Positions 10,420 through 22,559 of a DNA stretch of 64,000 bases are shown piece by piece; positions within the stretch are counted from its first letter, which is position 1; every line of letters starts with the position of its first letter. Position numbers and translations under genes: made by a program. The notes under the pieces are model-generated. The model saw only the letters and a program-made list of their open reading frames with translations. It did no database searches and had not been told where the DNA came from. The DNA is from Carettochelys insculpta (lineage: Eukaryota > Chordata > Testudines > Carettochelyidae), in contig NC_134137.1 in the NCBI RefSeq assembly GCF_033958435.1, positions 225,163,501 through 225,227,500 of the forward strand, in the 5' to 3' direction.

Positions 10420-10727
10420 CAGGTTGAATGTCTCTAAACCAACACTCTCTGGGCCAGCAACATCCGTAGTCTGGCGTGATTGTAGTTAGCTTATCATGGG
10501 AATGGCCAAGGTTGCTGAAGTCCCATAAAGTTTATTTAAGGCCACCAGTTCTGGCTCTCAGTGTTCTGTGCTGTTATTTAACTGTAACTTACCCCTAAAT
10601 GTCTTCTAAAAGCCCAGTAAGCAGTGGAAGTGCAGGTAATGTTCTAGACAATATTGACCTTCCAGCAAATTCTCTTGTTCAGTACCAGTCAAGTCCTGAG
10701 GGAGCCAGATGACAGAAGTCCAACCTG
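10420..10727 (+). mobile_element. Tigger-like (Tc1/mariner) MITE, copy 1
   Basis: It begins caggttgaatgtctct and ends gaagtccaacctg, with TA after the right end (10728-10729) and a decayed TG before the left. It aligns along its whole length with the copy at 45753-46057: the blocks agcaacatccgtag, atggccaag, tcccataaag, gccaccag, gtgttctgtgctgt and taagcagt are shared. The CAGGTTGA terminus is typical of Tigger-derived MITEs. It encodes no transposase. Confidence 0.8.
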
Positions 10728-10732
10728 TACAC

Positions 10733-10860
10733 CTTTAGCTCATGTGATGGTAGCTTCCACTTTGGATACCAAAGGCCCTGGGTTCAATCTCCAATGGTGA
10801 CTATTAACTCTGCACATATCTGGTAAAGTGCTCAGAGTCCAGCTAACGGTTGTGTTAGGA
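10733..10860 (+). repeat. tRNA-derived SINE (A and B boxes visible)
   Basis: The segment tttagctcatgtgatggtag resembles a pol III A box, and ggccctgggttcaatctcc resembles a B box. The spacing (about 40 bp) is as in a tRNA. No acceptor stem or paired anticodon arm is convincing, so it is a SINE head rather than a tRNA gene. It follows the Tigger-like MITE directly. Confidence 0.5.
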
Positions 10861-13800
10861 GACACAGGGTGATTAACATCCATTTCTCGTAATGCTCCAC
10901 TCTGCCATGAGAAACAGGCCACAAAGCAAAGATCAAGCACAAAAGGGAGACAGGTGTTCTGGGAGAGTCAAGAAAGGTGAATACGTGGCAGTGGGGCCGG
11001 TAGTACAGTTTACAAACAGTTGTGTGAGGGTGTTTGAGGCAAAAAAGAGTCCAGCTCACCTTCCCATAGCTCTATTGCTTGTAGCAAGTGAACAGATCTG
11101 ACATGAGACACTAAGGCCACGTCTATCTGTACAGCACGGCAGCTGTACTGACACCATCTGATCAAGATTCTAGAGATGGAGGTGAGCCCTCCCATAGGCA
11201 CAAAACCCCACTTCTGTGTGCACCAAAAGCTGTGTCAGTGGGAGAAGCTCTCCCCACAGCACAGCACTATGCACGTAAGCACTTGTGCTGCCAACGCTGG
11301 TGTTGCTTACGGGGTAGAATATACTTATCCCGAATGACGTGTCTTTTACTCACAAAGACGGTTGTGGAGACACTGAGAGAACAGATCTGTTGAGGAAGAA
11401 GGTCCTGTTTCCAGTGTCACTGGTTTTGACTGTAACTGCACTTTCATAATAGCTGTGATTAATAGGTACTGATCACAGAAGTTCTAGCATGCAGGGAGGG
11501 GCCAGTGTCCTTCCCTGAGGGGCATGTAAGAGCACATGTGGGCGTGTTGAGATGAGAAATATAGTTCATTTTTATGGTTGCTGCCTACACATGACTGGAG
11601 GATCCTGAGTGTAAAACGCAGGGGCCCACAAGAGACCTTAAAATATCTTGCCTCTTTAGGCACTATTTATAAGCTTTCCAAGGTCACAGATTCCCTGACA
11701 CTGGAAGCAGTGACCACCACCCAAGTGAGAAAAACCCTTCTTTAGAACCCAGGAAGACATACATGATGTCTCCCGGGGAGGGGGAGAGGGGTAACCCCAA
11801 GCTCTTAACCTTCCCTCAGGAGAGACCTTGAAACAAAGAGGAAGAAATAAAGCTGCAATCTGATAGGTGACCTTTCAGTCTTAAGCATGTATATTCACAG
11901 ACCCTTCTCTAGGACACAGGGATCAAATAATTGCCTTAAAGAAAAGAAGCTTTATTAATCAAACAAAAGGTAAAGTATACCAATAAAGTAATGATAAAGC
12001 ACACTTGGAAGGTAGGTGTTACAAAGCAACTTAAAAAAGGTTGATAAAAGCACAGAACATTACTTCCCTGGGTTTCAGTTTCAAAGTTCCAGTCTACGAG
12101 GTGGTGGGGGAGTACATCAGTCAGCCTAAGAAGTCCCGCACCAAACCCGAAATAAACGATGACCTGATCACATCTGACTAAACATGTCCTGTCTGCTTAC
12201 ACATTTTATGCCCAGGTCATGTGGTGGTCTGAACATTTACTGGATTCATTGAGCCTGCTCAGGATTAGGGCTCTGTCTTTCACCTCAGGCCAAATAAAGA
12301 ATAATAACCTCTCAGCAGGTAAGTGCTTCATTTCAAACTATCCCTTTCTCTCCCCATTGCATCATCTGGATACTTGCCAACAGAGAACCCACTCTCTCTT
12401 GGTTTAACACTTTACAGGCATTCTTTCATGAAACACCCCCCAGATTACAGCTGTGATGGAAGGACAATATCTTTATTGTACCTACCTAACACTAAAATGC
12501 ACACAGCTCCTCCCAGCTCTGGTTATAGCGTGAGACAGGGGAGGGATGCCCGGGTTGTTCCAGAGTCCTGAAGTGAGGAATGTTGAAGCAAGTTTTCCCC
12601 AGGCAGGACTAACCAGACCTAAAACATCACAGTCTTTACTCTTTCAAAAATCTTCCCCTAACATCTTCCATGGTCGCCCTGTTAATATACATCTCAGATT
12701 GCTACTTCCAGGAATGATGGCTCAGTATTCCAAGAGGTCTGAATCTTTGCAACATCAACTCAGTCTTTCATCTTTCCAAAGAAGAAGATCAGAAGAGCAT
12801 AATGTACAGGTGGTAACTGAATGGGCTATTGCTGTTCACCTTGATCTTATTAGTCCAATTACATATTGACTTTCACTGCTTCCTGAACTACTTCCCACTA
12901 TGTATAACCTTGGAGCAGTTTCAGTATTGCTGCAGGCAGACAGAGTAAAATACTTCAACCTGGAAGTGGTGTGTCCCTTTACTGAGGGCTCATACAACAT
13001 GCTTAGAATCAGCAGGGTCTGTGGGTCTAGCCTTTAAAACCATGGGCTGATTTGCTCCACGTAGAAAGAAAACCCAGGAAACCTATAGCACTTTAGGATT
13101 TTTGGCTCATGTTCTTGGCTAGCATTTCCAGAAGTCCAGCTGAAATTTCTGTGGAGCTCATAGTCTCATAACCAGGTATCCGCATGACCACAGATCAATG
13201 TATTTGGTCTGAAATTCTGGCTTTGCAGGGTTTCATAGGCACTCACGACCATGCCCATAATATCAGGGTTGTTAGTGAGATACAACCATGAAGATCATAT
13301 ATAAGAGACAAGGGGAGAATAGAAAGTCAAGGCAGGCCACAAAGATAACATCTTTGATTCACTTATGTGCAGCAAAAGAGATTATTTTCCTGATTCTCAA
13401 GAAAAATGGAATGTTTTGATACTTGTTGGTCAAACGGCAGCAAGGAACCCAGGGCAGGAATGAGTTCAGCCTGCAGACAATGCTCATATTTTGCAATTTT
13501 CAATGGTTGGAAAGGATGAGTATTAGCCACACAACACAACACATATACATTATGCACGTGCCACAGTAGCTAGGAGCTCATCAAGAGGACCAGGCCGGCA
13601 GTTCTTGTGCTCCCTCCCACTCCCATCATCCCAAGGCCAAGGTCTCAAGCACCAAGAAAACCTGAACAACCATAGCTAAACAAGAAAACACATTCTTTTT
13701 AATAAAAACATAGCAAGAAAAAAGGATCTGCAATGGTATCTCTCATGAGAGAAGGCTGTTCGGCCACTTCAGCCCCAGAACAGAGCAGCATCCCTCTCAC

Positions 13801-14269
13801 CATCATCACAATATCCTATTCCACCTTTTACATGTCATCTGTGAATGACTGAACCTCAGCGGCTTCCTGATCACAGGGGCACTTCCTGTTCCTCCTGCAG
13901 GAACAGGTTCTTTTACAAGGGCCTCTTCAGCCATTGAGATGGCTCCACCACCCTGAGCCTACATTTGCTGTTCCTGATGCCTTCCATGGTCAGCAGCTGG
14001 GTGGGCATGAGCTACTTCACCAACTCACATGCACCAGTCCAAAGCCCTGGACAGTAGATGCCCTCATGAAACTGAGAGGCTCCTCCATGGGTTTTTTGAG
14101 AGGTCTTCAGTTCCTCCAACTGGGCTGACCCTCAGGGAGGCTCATGACAAATGACTGTGGGGCAACATGACACAACAGTAACCAAGGCAAGGGCCTATGG
14201 GTTGGTCCACATACATAAACAAAATTGGACGTGGCATTCCTGCCAGAGGTATTAGACAAATATACATTT
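10861..14269. other. Largely unrecognised stretch
   Basis: At about 11110-11250 the start taaggccacgtctatctgta resembles a MITE terminus of the GGCTnnGTCTAC kind, but no partner end is seen. Frames such as 12546-12869 (107 codons) and 13934-14128 have no motif I can name. I see no exon I can support. Confidence 0.45.
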
Positions 14270-14562
14270 AGACTACATCTAGAGAGTTTTGTAGACAAAA
14301 CTGGGGTTGTGTCGACAAAACTCAAGGAGTATCTACACACAAAATGGGTTTTGTCTACAGCAAGTGTTGACAAAAGCTACAGCAAGCGGTGACAAAAAGG
14401 CTGTGTAGATGCTCCAGGGACCCTTTTGTCGACAGAGCTGGTCAAAAGATGGATCTGCTTTTATGCATAGACACGATCTGTTGACAGTTTTGTTGGAACA
14501 CCTCTTTTGAGCCTGGTACAGAACTTCTGTAGCAAGATGCTTCTAGTGTAGATGTAGCCTAA
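14270..14562. mobile_element. MITE with diverged TIRs (GACTACATCTAGA / TAGTGTAGATGTAGCC)
   Basis: The ends are inverse of each other: gactacatctagag on the left and tctagtgtagatgtagcc on the right. The interior carries repeated ttttgtcgaca and ttgtctaca blocks in both orientations, giving an imperfect hairpin. The target duplication is not clear. The end motif places it with the palindromic MITEs at 2732, 3341, 3775, 18042 and 30809. Confidence 0.6.
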
Positions 14563-15354
14563 GGGAAGAAGTTCTAATTACACATGCCCCAGTCGCTAAG
14601 TATCACCACATCCAGTGGCAGGCGCCCCACAAGACTTGGAGGTGGGGCACTTCCCTTGCCTAATCCCATTTCTCTGAGCCACAGCCTGCTCTGAAGATGC
14701 TGTGATCTGTCACATCAATCACGCACATGAATTCCATTCTTAGCTGAGCACGACCCTGCGAATAGATCTGGCAGACCCTTGGGGGCTGCTCACACAGCAG
14801 GCTGAAGGAGCAAAGAGGTATGGCGAGGACTGCCCTTGGCACTGGGTACACTGCACTGAGGTGGCAGAATGTTCCCCTGTTGCTGTAGCAGTGACAAGGT
14901 TAACGTCATCCAGACTTTATTGATTCAAAGAGATGAAAAGCAGAAACTACTTCATCCAGCTCACCACATGCCCCCGGGAACACCTCTGCCATTCAGAATC
15001 CAGAGGTACTCTACAGAGTGCAGTTATTGTCCTACCTATGTTCACCGGCAGAACAAAATAAGCTGGAAATGGCAAGGACATAATAGGTCCCGGTCCCTAC
15101 GCAAGAAGTTTACAATATCAGAAATACACGATTAGTTTTTCAAAGTAAGGCCTATGCAATTTCAGAAGCCGGTATTATGGACACAAGCGCCCTATGCCTT
15201 TGCCTATGCAGATGGTCTCTTAGGCAAATACACTTCATACAGGCAATGGGATTGTGAACTGGGGGCTTGCTGCTCTGCTCTGCCACACTCTGAGCAGCCT
15301 AATTTTGATCAAATGGGCTGGACAACACAAAGAACCTAGGCAATTACTATTAAC
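14563..15354. other. No recognised feature
   Basis: Short frames (14869-15135, 15154-15339) carry no motif. Nothing else could be supported. Confidence 0.45.
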
Positions 15355-15470
15355 CCCATGTCAAAAAAGGGAAACTGAGGCACAGGGCGATGCTTCAATC
15401 TGCACAAGGTAGCCCAGTGGCAGAGCGAGGAGACCCCCCCACAGAGCCCCAAATCCCAAACCTCACTGTT
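15355..15470 (-). repeat. MIR-like SINE
   Basis: Read on the plus strand, gggaaactgaggcacagggc followed by caaggtagcccagtggcaga is the inverse of the MIR segment from the CORE to the cagtttcctc block. The 5' part is lost. Confidence 0.6.
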
Positions 15471-15861
15471 TTTCTGTGAGCACCACAAAAGAAGGACTAG
15501 AGGAGATCCTAGAGTGTCTTGCTGTTCTATACTCTCCCTTTCCAGCCTTTTCTTCCATTCATGGGTTCGTGCACTGCACTGCCTGGATTCCACCCCTCCA
15601 CGTGTGCTGCTCTTTGGTAAGTCCCTGGGTCACGGGTCACATCTATTGTTTGTTGAATAGATAAATATTATCTTTAAGCAGTGGGGGAGATAGGAAGAGT
15701 TGGTGATGAGTGAAGGCTCGGTCTCTATGGAAATAATCCACAATGCTAATACTCCCTAAAATGGTAATAAAGCCTGTGTTCTCTTATGTAATCCCATAGT
15801 AAGAGCGAGCGCTGTCAGCTTGCCTGACAAATGATATCACTGTAACCTTGGAGGGGATTAT

Positions 15862-15863
<2 letters not shown>

Positions 15864-15941
<78 letters not shown>
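15864..15941. repeat. (AC)39 microsatellite
   Basis: An uninterrupted AC dinucleotide run of 78 bp is followed by a short (CAA)n-like stretch at about 15955-15980. The cysteine/valine-rich minus-strand frames across it (15784-16074) are artefacts of the repeat. Length and purity suggest it is polymorphic. Confidence 0.97.
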
Positions 15942-15944
<3 letters not shown>

Positions 15945-16624
15945 ATGGAAAAACAAAACAACAGCAACAACAACAACAAAAATACCCGCAGCTGCAGTAA
16001 AAGGACAAACAGCTCCAGCAGGGCTCCTGCGCATCAGCCCCATTCTGTTCCTTCTCTGCCATCAAACAGGGCAAGCGCCGCCTGACAAATAGGTTTCTCC
16101 GTCACAGACACACCTTCATTGCCACAGCACCAGGGGCGAGGAGCAGGCAGCTCCTCTCTCCCCATCCCCCCACCCTCACGAACATTCAAAGACCCGGCAT
16201 CTGGCCAGACACAAATTGCCTGCGTCACTGGTGCATGTTGGCTCGCAGCTGTCCTGCCTGGCAGTGATGGAGCTGAGTCTCCTGGCATCGCTGAGAAGAA
16301 CTCATGCTCTCGGACCTCTCCACGTTGTCTGCTAGCACAGGGGAATCACGCTCTTCTTTGCCACGCTTACATGACCCTCCACGTTTTACCTGGGTTTGTG
16401 TGAGGTGCAGGGTGTGTGTGTGTGCACATACGGACTACGCTGTCTTGGGAGCAGGGTGGCAAGTCTGGCATGTAAATCACAAAACAAAACCAGGGAGAGC
16501 TTTCCAAAGTCCCAAACTGAGGAAGGGAAGCCAACGAACGCAGACAGGACTGGGTGCAAAGACCCAGATGAAGATGAGCCTTGGTAGGAAAATTATAATG
16601 TCATGTTAGACCTGTAAGACATCT

Positions 16625-16735
16625 CTTGGGGATAGTCTAGACAGTACTTGGTCCTGCCATGAGGGCAGGGGACTGGAGTTGATGACCTCACGAGGGCCCA
16701 TGGCGCTCTAGTGTTCTATGAGTCTGTGATGTTTA
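16625..16735 (+). repeat. CR1 3' end fragment
   Basis: The sequence ggggatagtctagacagtac, ttggtcctgccatgagggca, then ggggactgga and a terminal ttctatgagtctgtgat-like end matches the 3' UTR of the CR1 copies at 4091 and 40188. Only the last roughly 110 bp are present. Confidence 0.85.
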
Positions 16736-18041
16736 CACACGTAGTCCCTCTCTTCCTCCCACACATAATAACCTCCTCTCCAGGAAAGCAGAGAAGCTAC
16801 CAAGCGAAAGCCTGGAAATCCCTTTATGGTGCCGTGCTAACAAGGCAGTCACTCCAGAATTCACTCCCATATATTTCCATGAAAGCCACTCATCAGCCTG
16901 GAATTCCCTCTTGGGAGTAGTGACCAGGGAACAATCCATCAGAAAATCAGTTCCAGGCTAATGTTCACACACAATGGTACCAATACTTAGTCTTATCTCG
17001 GCACGTCTCATCTTTAAAAGTAAAGCAAATGTCACCATCTCCATTTTCCCACAGACTAAGCATGGGAACATGGAGGCTGCATAGGAGACGGACCTTCCAG
17101 ATAATGAGCTGTGACTTCATTGGAGTCCAGGGGGCGAGCTTTTGCTCTTTCATGATAGGCGAGATAAAAGACAACCCAGAGTCTAAGATTTTACCAGCCA
17201 GCAGGAGATAAGGAATCTCAAGCTGGACTGCATCTGTGTGGGGGTATGTGGATGGTTGACAAAAAGGGGAAGCCAGGGCAGAACCAAGCTAGCCTTAAAA
17301 GACTATGCTGGCCCTTTAACAATCAGTGCATACAAAGCTCCCAGTCTTACTTGCTCTGTGCAACATGGTTACATGGAAAACAGAGGCTTATGTTCATTAT
17401 CGGCATCGGTCACATTTTTTTTAATTAATAGCCTTGTAATTGATATTGACTTTAACAGACTGATGACAGTCTTATGATGATCCAGTCCCAGCCAACCTTC
17501 CTACCCAACTGCCTTCAGGGTAGGAACACAGAGAACTGCATTAGCTGAAGCAGGCTGCCCTGCCTACACCAATCTATCCTCTTGGACCCTGGAGAGGTCA
17601 TCGCACACACGAGAAAGAAAGACTCCCAGCCCTCCTCTCTGAAACTATATAACACCCTCTTACACCTACCCCCACTTTTAAGGACTAGCAATAGCGCAGT
17701 GATGTGAGTTGTTAGAGCTGTCATTTCCTACCTCAGCCCAGCTGTGAGTTGCAAAACTCACAATGTTCTGTAGAAGTTAGTTCCCTGGTGAGGAGAAGAG
17801 TGTAACTGGACTCCTGTTAAATGGGTGGCCTGCGGAACCTTAAAGTGCAGCCTATAATTTTTCCTGTGACCACAGAGAAAGGGCAAAGCTCATCAAACTC
17901 CCAAGTTTCACCAAAGACCCAAACAGCTAGCAAATTTTGCTCCTCTGGCAAAAAACGGTCTCAAGGCACATAATTCAGGGTCCTGATTTCTAATGCGTCT
18001 ATATATCGTTAAGAGATTCAGGCGCCTCTGTAATACAGTAT
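16736..18041. other. No recognised feature
   Basis: The frames 16965-17174, 17238-17477 and 17515-17724 are short and lack motifs. I see no repeat family here. Confidence 0.45.
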
Positions 18042-18432
18042 GGGTGTGTCTACACTTGCATTCCTCTTTTGAAAGAGGTATGCAAATAAGGTAAATTGAA
18101 AATGCAAATGAGGTATACATTTGCGTATTTGCACCTTATTTGCATAGTTTAATTTCAAAAGAGCTTTTTTCAAAAGAAGAAAGCCAGTGTAGATGCTGCT
18201 CTTTCGAAAGTAAACCTATCTTCGAAAGAATCCTTCTTCCCTTTATTTAATGGGAAGAATGATTCTTTCAAAGATGGGGTTTACTTTTGAAAGAGCAGCG
18301 TCTACACTGGCTTTCTTCTTTTGAAAAAAAGCTCTTTCTAAATTAGAGTATGCAAATGAGGTGCCACATATGCAAATGTATACCTCCTTTGCATACCTCT
18401 TTCGAAAGAGGAATGCAAGTGTAGATGCACCC
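18042..18432. mobile_element. Palindromic MITE rich in ATGCAAAT octamers, 3-bp TSD TAT
   Basis: The ends gggtgtgtctacacttgcat and its inverse are flanked by TAT (18039-18041 and 18433-18435). The palindrome is about 391 bp, centred near 18240. Inverted pairs include ttcgaaagag/ctctttcgaa and agaagaaagccagtgtaga with its inverse. Five ATGCAAAT/ATTTGCAT octamers occur in it, at about 18079, 18101, 18138, 18349 and 18369. The 3-bp duplication and termini place it with the other Harbinger-like palindromes of the window. Confidence 0.85.
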
Positions 18433-19924
18433 TATGAGTCAGCATGAATCATTGCTTAGTATTAATTTAATTTTCTAAGATGTGGATTGAAATTAAGGTG
18501 AAAGATAGGGCTTCTAGTGGGTATTTTGGGCACCCTGGAGATCAATGACATTCAATTTGGTCACCTGGTTCTAATGCATGTAGGAGGAGGTGGAAAGGAC
18601 AGTATGAACACTGCAGCATCCCAAACCAATGGATCAGACAGGAGGGAGTGCAGCTAAAGGAAAAGATGTGGGAATGATTATTGGACCCCGGCTCAACTAT
18701 TGCAAGGTTCAGGAAAGGTTTTCTTCCAGTGAGAGTGGTGTAAATCACCCGCCTGTACAAGGCATTACAAGGCAGGGCTCTCCCTGACAACTCAGCAACT
18801 TGAAACATAACACTACAGGGGGCACAGCATAAGCACATCCAAGGAACAGAGAGTCAAATTCTTGTATTTGATCAGAAATATCTGCCAAGCAGCCTGGGGT
18901 CAGAATGCAATGTGAGTCTCTCACACCACAGCTTCTTGATCATCTGAGTTGCGGTGGCTCAGTTTACCAGTCACAGGACACTTTTGATTCGCCTTGGTAC
19001 TTCAGGTCTATAAAAAGACAAAAAAGCCCCTTTCTTCCCAGTGTCCTGCCACTACTCAGTGGTACATCACGGCTGCAGGGGGCGGTGTACCGCTGTCCTC
19101 CATGTACTTTCTGTGCACACACAGCACTCTGTAGCATTGGGAGAACTGTTCTGTGTTTCAAAAGCTAAACATGCTCCATCTCTCGGCCATCCCAATCTCA
19201 CTGATGACCTGTGCAGGAATCACCGGGGTGAAAGAAACTGGACATTTCTTACAGACACTGCCCTTTTGCAACCCGGGTCCCTGCCAGTTCTTTAAATAGC
19301 TCCCTGCTGGCTTTTGCCACAGCTCAGCCAGCTCTTACCACACCTTAACTCCGGGGATCTCCTGCTTACTTTCACCTCTGCGAATCACTATGGGAAGTGA
19401 ATGTCATTCCCAGGGACCAAACCCTGTGCAGGGTACATCTCCGTGACTTTTTGAGCCTGGTTGTCCTTCACTGGCTCTCCTGAGGGCAGATGTTCACAGG
19501 TTGGGCCCCAGTCTCCCAGCCTTGTGTCTCCTACACCAAGCAGCTCTAGGGCACAAGTCCCAGTTTCTTTGACACACTGCTGCTGCAGCCTGAAAATTCT
19601 GCAAGGACTGCACTTTAATTATAAAATGTAGGGACTTTTTAATTAAACAAATGCGAAGCCGAATCGGGCAATCAGAAGAATGGTCTCTGTGTTATTCTAC
19701 AATTCAATTTGTTTTATGCTGACCTCACATTTTTTGTTCTCACATGCCAAAGATTTTTGCATTGATCATTCAGGACTGCATGAACAGAAGTTGCCAGGAA
19801 CAAATCTGTATGTTTTGGCTGTTGTGTTAAGAGGCAAGAGGAGCTTGTGGTACCTAAGGATGCATGGGAGGCTGTTTGTATTTGTATGGACCAGAATGGA
19901 GTTGATTTTTTAGGGGTGCTGAGT
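18433..19924. other. No recognised feature
   Basis: Frames of 87-98 codons (18542-18838 minus, 18905-19168) have no motif I recognise. There are no clear repeats. Confidence 0.45.
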
Positions 19925-20103
19925 AGTGTTCCCAGTGAGCTGAGCAGTTGGGCATCTGCCCAGGGGAGATTCAGGTGCTACCCCACTCGGAGCAGAGCAC
20001 CGCACCTGGCAGCATAGTGAGGGTGCACATTCCCATATGCCTTGGTGCACATAACAAAATTTATTCCTCCCATGGATAGAAAAAAAAATAGAGGGAACCC
20101 TTG
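19925..20103 (+). mobile_element. 190-bp hAT-like MITE, copy 1
   Basis: It starts tagtgttcccagtgagctg and ends tagagggaaccctt. In between it shares gcatctgcccaggggagatt, ggtgcacataacaaaattta and catggatag with the copies at 40602, 52101 and 60551. The terminal GTTCCC...GGGAAC inverted repeat defines the family. Its duplication is not readable. Confidence 0.7.
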
Positions 20104-21240
20104 AGTTGAGCTCCAGTAGGTCCCACTGACTATAATTAAAGTTGCAGATATTGAAAAAATCAGGTCTACAGAGTATGAACAAAAGCCAATGGGGTATCAT
20201 TATCCTGCAACCCTGACTGCTCTTAAATGATTTGTTGAGCACATAGAAGTTAATTTTAAAACAAACACAAAAAAATGGTTTCAAAAGCCAGTTCTGGTTG
20301 CTAAGGGACTACAATATACTTATCTATTATTTTACGTATAAAACCCACGCATAGGAAAGCAAGGAAATTGCTTGTTGAGGACATCAGGAATCTTAGCCCC
20401 AAAAACAATGATGATGATAATAAATTGCATTACAGTAGTACATACAGGCTTCAACTGAGACTGGAATACCATTGCGCTGGCCAATATAGAGAATGAAAGA
20501 CAATCTGTGCCAAGGAGATGTTGCTTTCTAATTTAAGACAGGGCGTAACAAAGGGGTACAGCAAACCATAAAAGGAAATGGGAAGGGGAAAACAGTTCTA
20601 TAAAAACAGAAAAGAAAGGCAGATAGGCACACAGCAAGATGGTTTCAAGACAGCCTAGAAGAGAGATGTGAAGGTGCTTCTGGAGCAGGCAAATAGCTGA
20701 TGGAAGCTCTCAGAGAGAGGGTAGTGAAGGGAGAAGAAAACAGAAGACACAATAAGGACAGAAGAGCAGAGAGGGCCTAACTTGTGAAAGGCTGAAAGGT
20801 GAAGGCAGAAGTTTGATGCAGTGAAGGAAGGCAACCTAGCAGAGGAACTCAAAGAACAGGCTGGTATAGTGAGAAAGAAGAATCATTTTTGATAGGACCA
20901 GAGAGGAGTGAGACAGGCATTAAGAGTGCCCAAGAGAAGGAAGTGGTTCTCCTACGGGTATTATTACTAAAGTGGCATGCATGTAAAGCAAAGGCAAGTG
21001 AAGTGAGGTGTGTGCTAAATGCACACAACATAGACTGTGAGAGTCAGGTGCTCCCTCTGTGTCTGGCTAGTGCAGTGATACAGTTCAGTTGGCACCCTTC
21101 CACAAATTCAAAGTATGCAGTTAGAAAAAATACCCCATCCTGGGAGACTGTCTTGGTTACAACAATCTTCAGCCCACAGAGATGAAGGTGGACCACTTGA
21201 ATTGCCTACTCACTAGTGCAGATTACCCACCACTGTCACA
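20104..21240. other. No recognised feature
   Basis: A purine-rich stretch (about 20570-20900, gaaggaag/agagaag-type sequence) gives long minus-strand frames of low complexity. Nothing is named. Confidence 0.45.
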
Positions 21241-21423
21241 CATGACTGGAAAGGACCTCAGGATGTCATTGAGTCCAGTCCCCTGCCCTCTTGGCAGGAC
21301 CAAGCACCATCCCTTTTTTAATCTATTTGCCCCAGATCCCTAAACAGTCTCTTCAATGACTGAACTCACAGCCATGGGTTTAGCAAGCCAATGCTCAAAC
21401 CACTGAGTTACCCCTTCCTCCCC
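21241..21423 (-). repeat. tRNA-derived SINE with CR1-type tail (tortoise/Cry SINE type)
   Basis: On the minus strand the 5' head has a pol III A box (aactcagtggtttgagcatt) and a B box (gctgtgagttcagtcattg). Next comes a unique body (tttagggatctggggcaaat), then a tail (tggtcctgccaagagggcag, then ggggactggactcaatgac) that is nearly the same as the CR1 3' end at 16640-16690. A tRNA head with a CR1 3' tail is the known design of tortoise/cryptodiran SINEs, which borrow CR1 reverse transcriptase for mobility. This is the best lineage marker in the window. Confidence 0.85.
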
Positions 21424-21834
21424 ACTCTAATTTGTTATAAAAAATCAAGAGCTACTGCCTTGGTCTGCCACAGACATCTTATATATCCTTTGTCACATCA
21501 CTTAAACATGCTAATCCTCAATAATCTATCTAGAAAATGGATCTGTGCACATTCCCATACGCCAACGGGTCTTTTGAGTTGAGAAAGCAAAAGAAGAAGG
21601 TGTATGAATGAAGAGCTTTTCAAATCCCTCCAGCCCCCCTCCCCCCACACAGCTCTCCTTGATGTCATACCAATATGTCTCAGCACTCGGCACAACAAAG
21701 GGCAGAGGTTGCAAAATTCAAGCCTGCAAAACCCTACTGATGACGGGTCACTACCTCCAGGCTTGTTGCCCATGTTGACACTGGGTTCTTTGTTCTTGGC
21801 CATGAGCTCTCAGAAAGTACCACAGATATCAGGA

Positions 21835-21930
21835 ATGGTGCTTTGTCCTCCAGGAGGGCAGGGGACTGGACTAGATGACCTCCAGAGGTCCCTTCCAGTT
21901 CTAGGAGATGCGTGTGTGTGTGTGTGTGTG
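21835..21930 (+). repeat. CR1/SINE 3' tail followed by (TG)n
   Basis: The sequence aggagggcaggggactggac, tagatgacctccagaggtcc, then cttccagttctaggagatg is the shared CR1/SINE tail. A pure TG run (21912-21930) follows its 3' end. Confidence 0.8.
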
Positions 21931-22559
21931 CACAGAGGAGATGAGAAGGTCTCAAAGTTCAAGTGAGGCAGGAAGCCATCTCTGTTTTACTCTGGGATGG
22001 TCCCTAGGACCCTTGCCTGAAACAAATAATGTAAATTCAGCATTATCAATTCTTCCTCCCTCATCTGTTCACACCCCCTTTCAACTAAACACAGTGAATG
22101 AGAACTGGAAAGGGTGGAAGTCCCTCCTGGATCTAATATTACCAGGGTATCTTGGGAATGCTAAGGATTCAGACTAAGCAGGTGATGGTAACGAGACACT
22201 GCTCCTCAGAATAGACACATTCTCCACACCATTTTGCTATCTTCCGTAATTCTATCCCCCTGAGACGAGGGCTGGAGGCGGAGAACCAGGCAGGTCTTTA
22301 AACAGGAGCAGCTCAAGACTCCAGGGCTTAACTCTGTGCCTCAAACTGTGAAACGAGGCCCCTTTCCCAGGAGATGGGGAATTTTCACAACAGGTGGAAA
22401 CTGGGGGCCACCCACACTTGGAAGTATCTACAAATTCAGGCCTAAGTACTGAAGATAAACAGGTAGGGGAGAGGAAAGGACTAGATGAAACCCCAGGGAG
22501 ATGAAAATAGAGAGCCATGTAAAGACAGACTATTCAGAAAGCAGCAATAATAAAACACC

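Noticed and set aside
15784..16074. Cysteine/valine-rich minus-strand frames
   Set aside because: They are translations of the (AC)n microsatellite and its (CAA)n neighbour.
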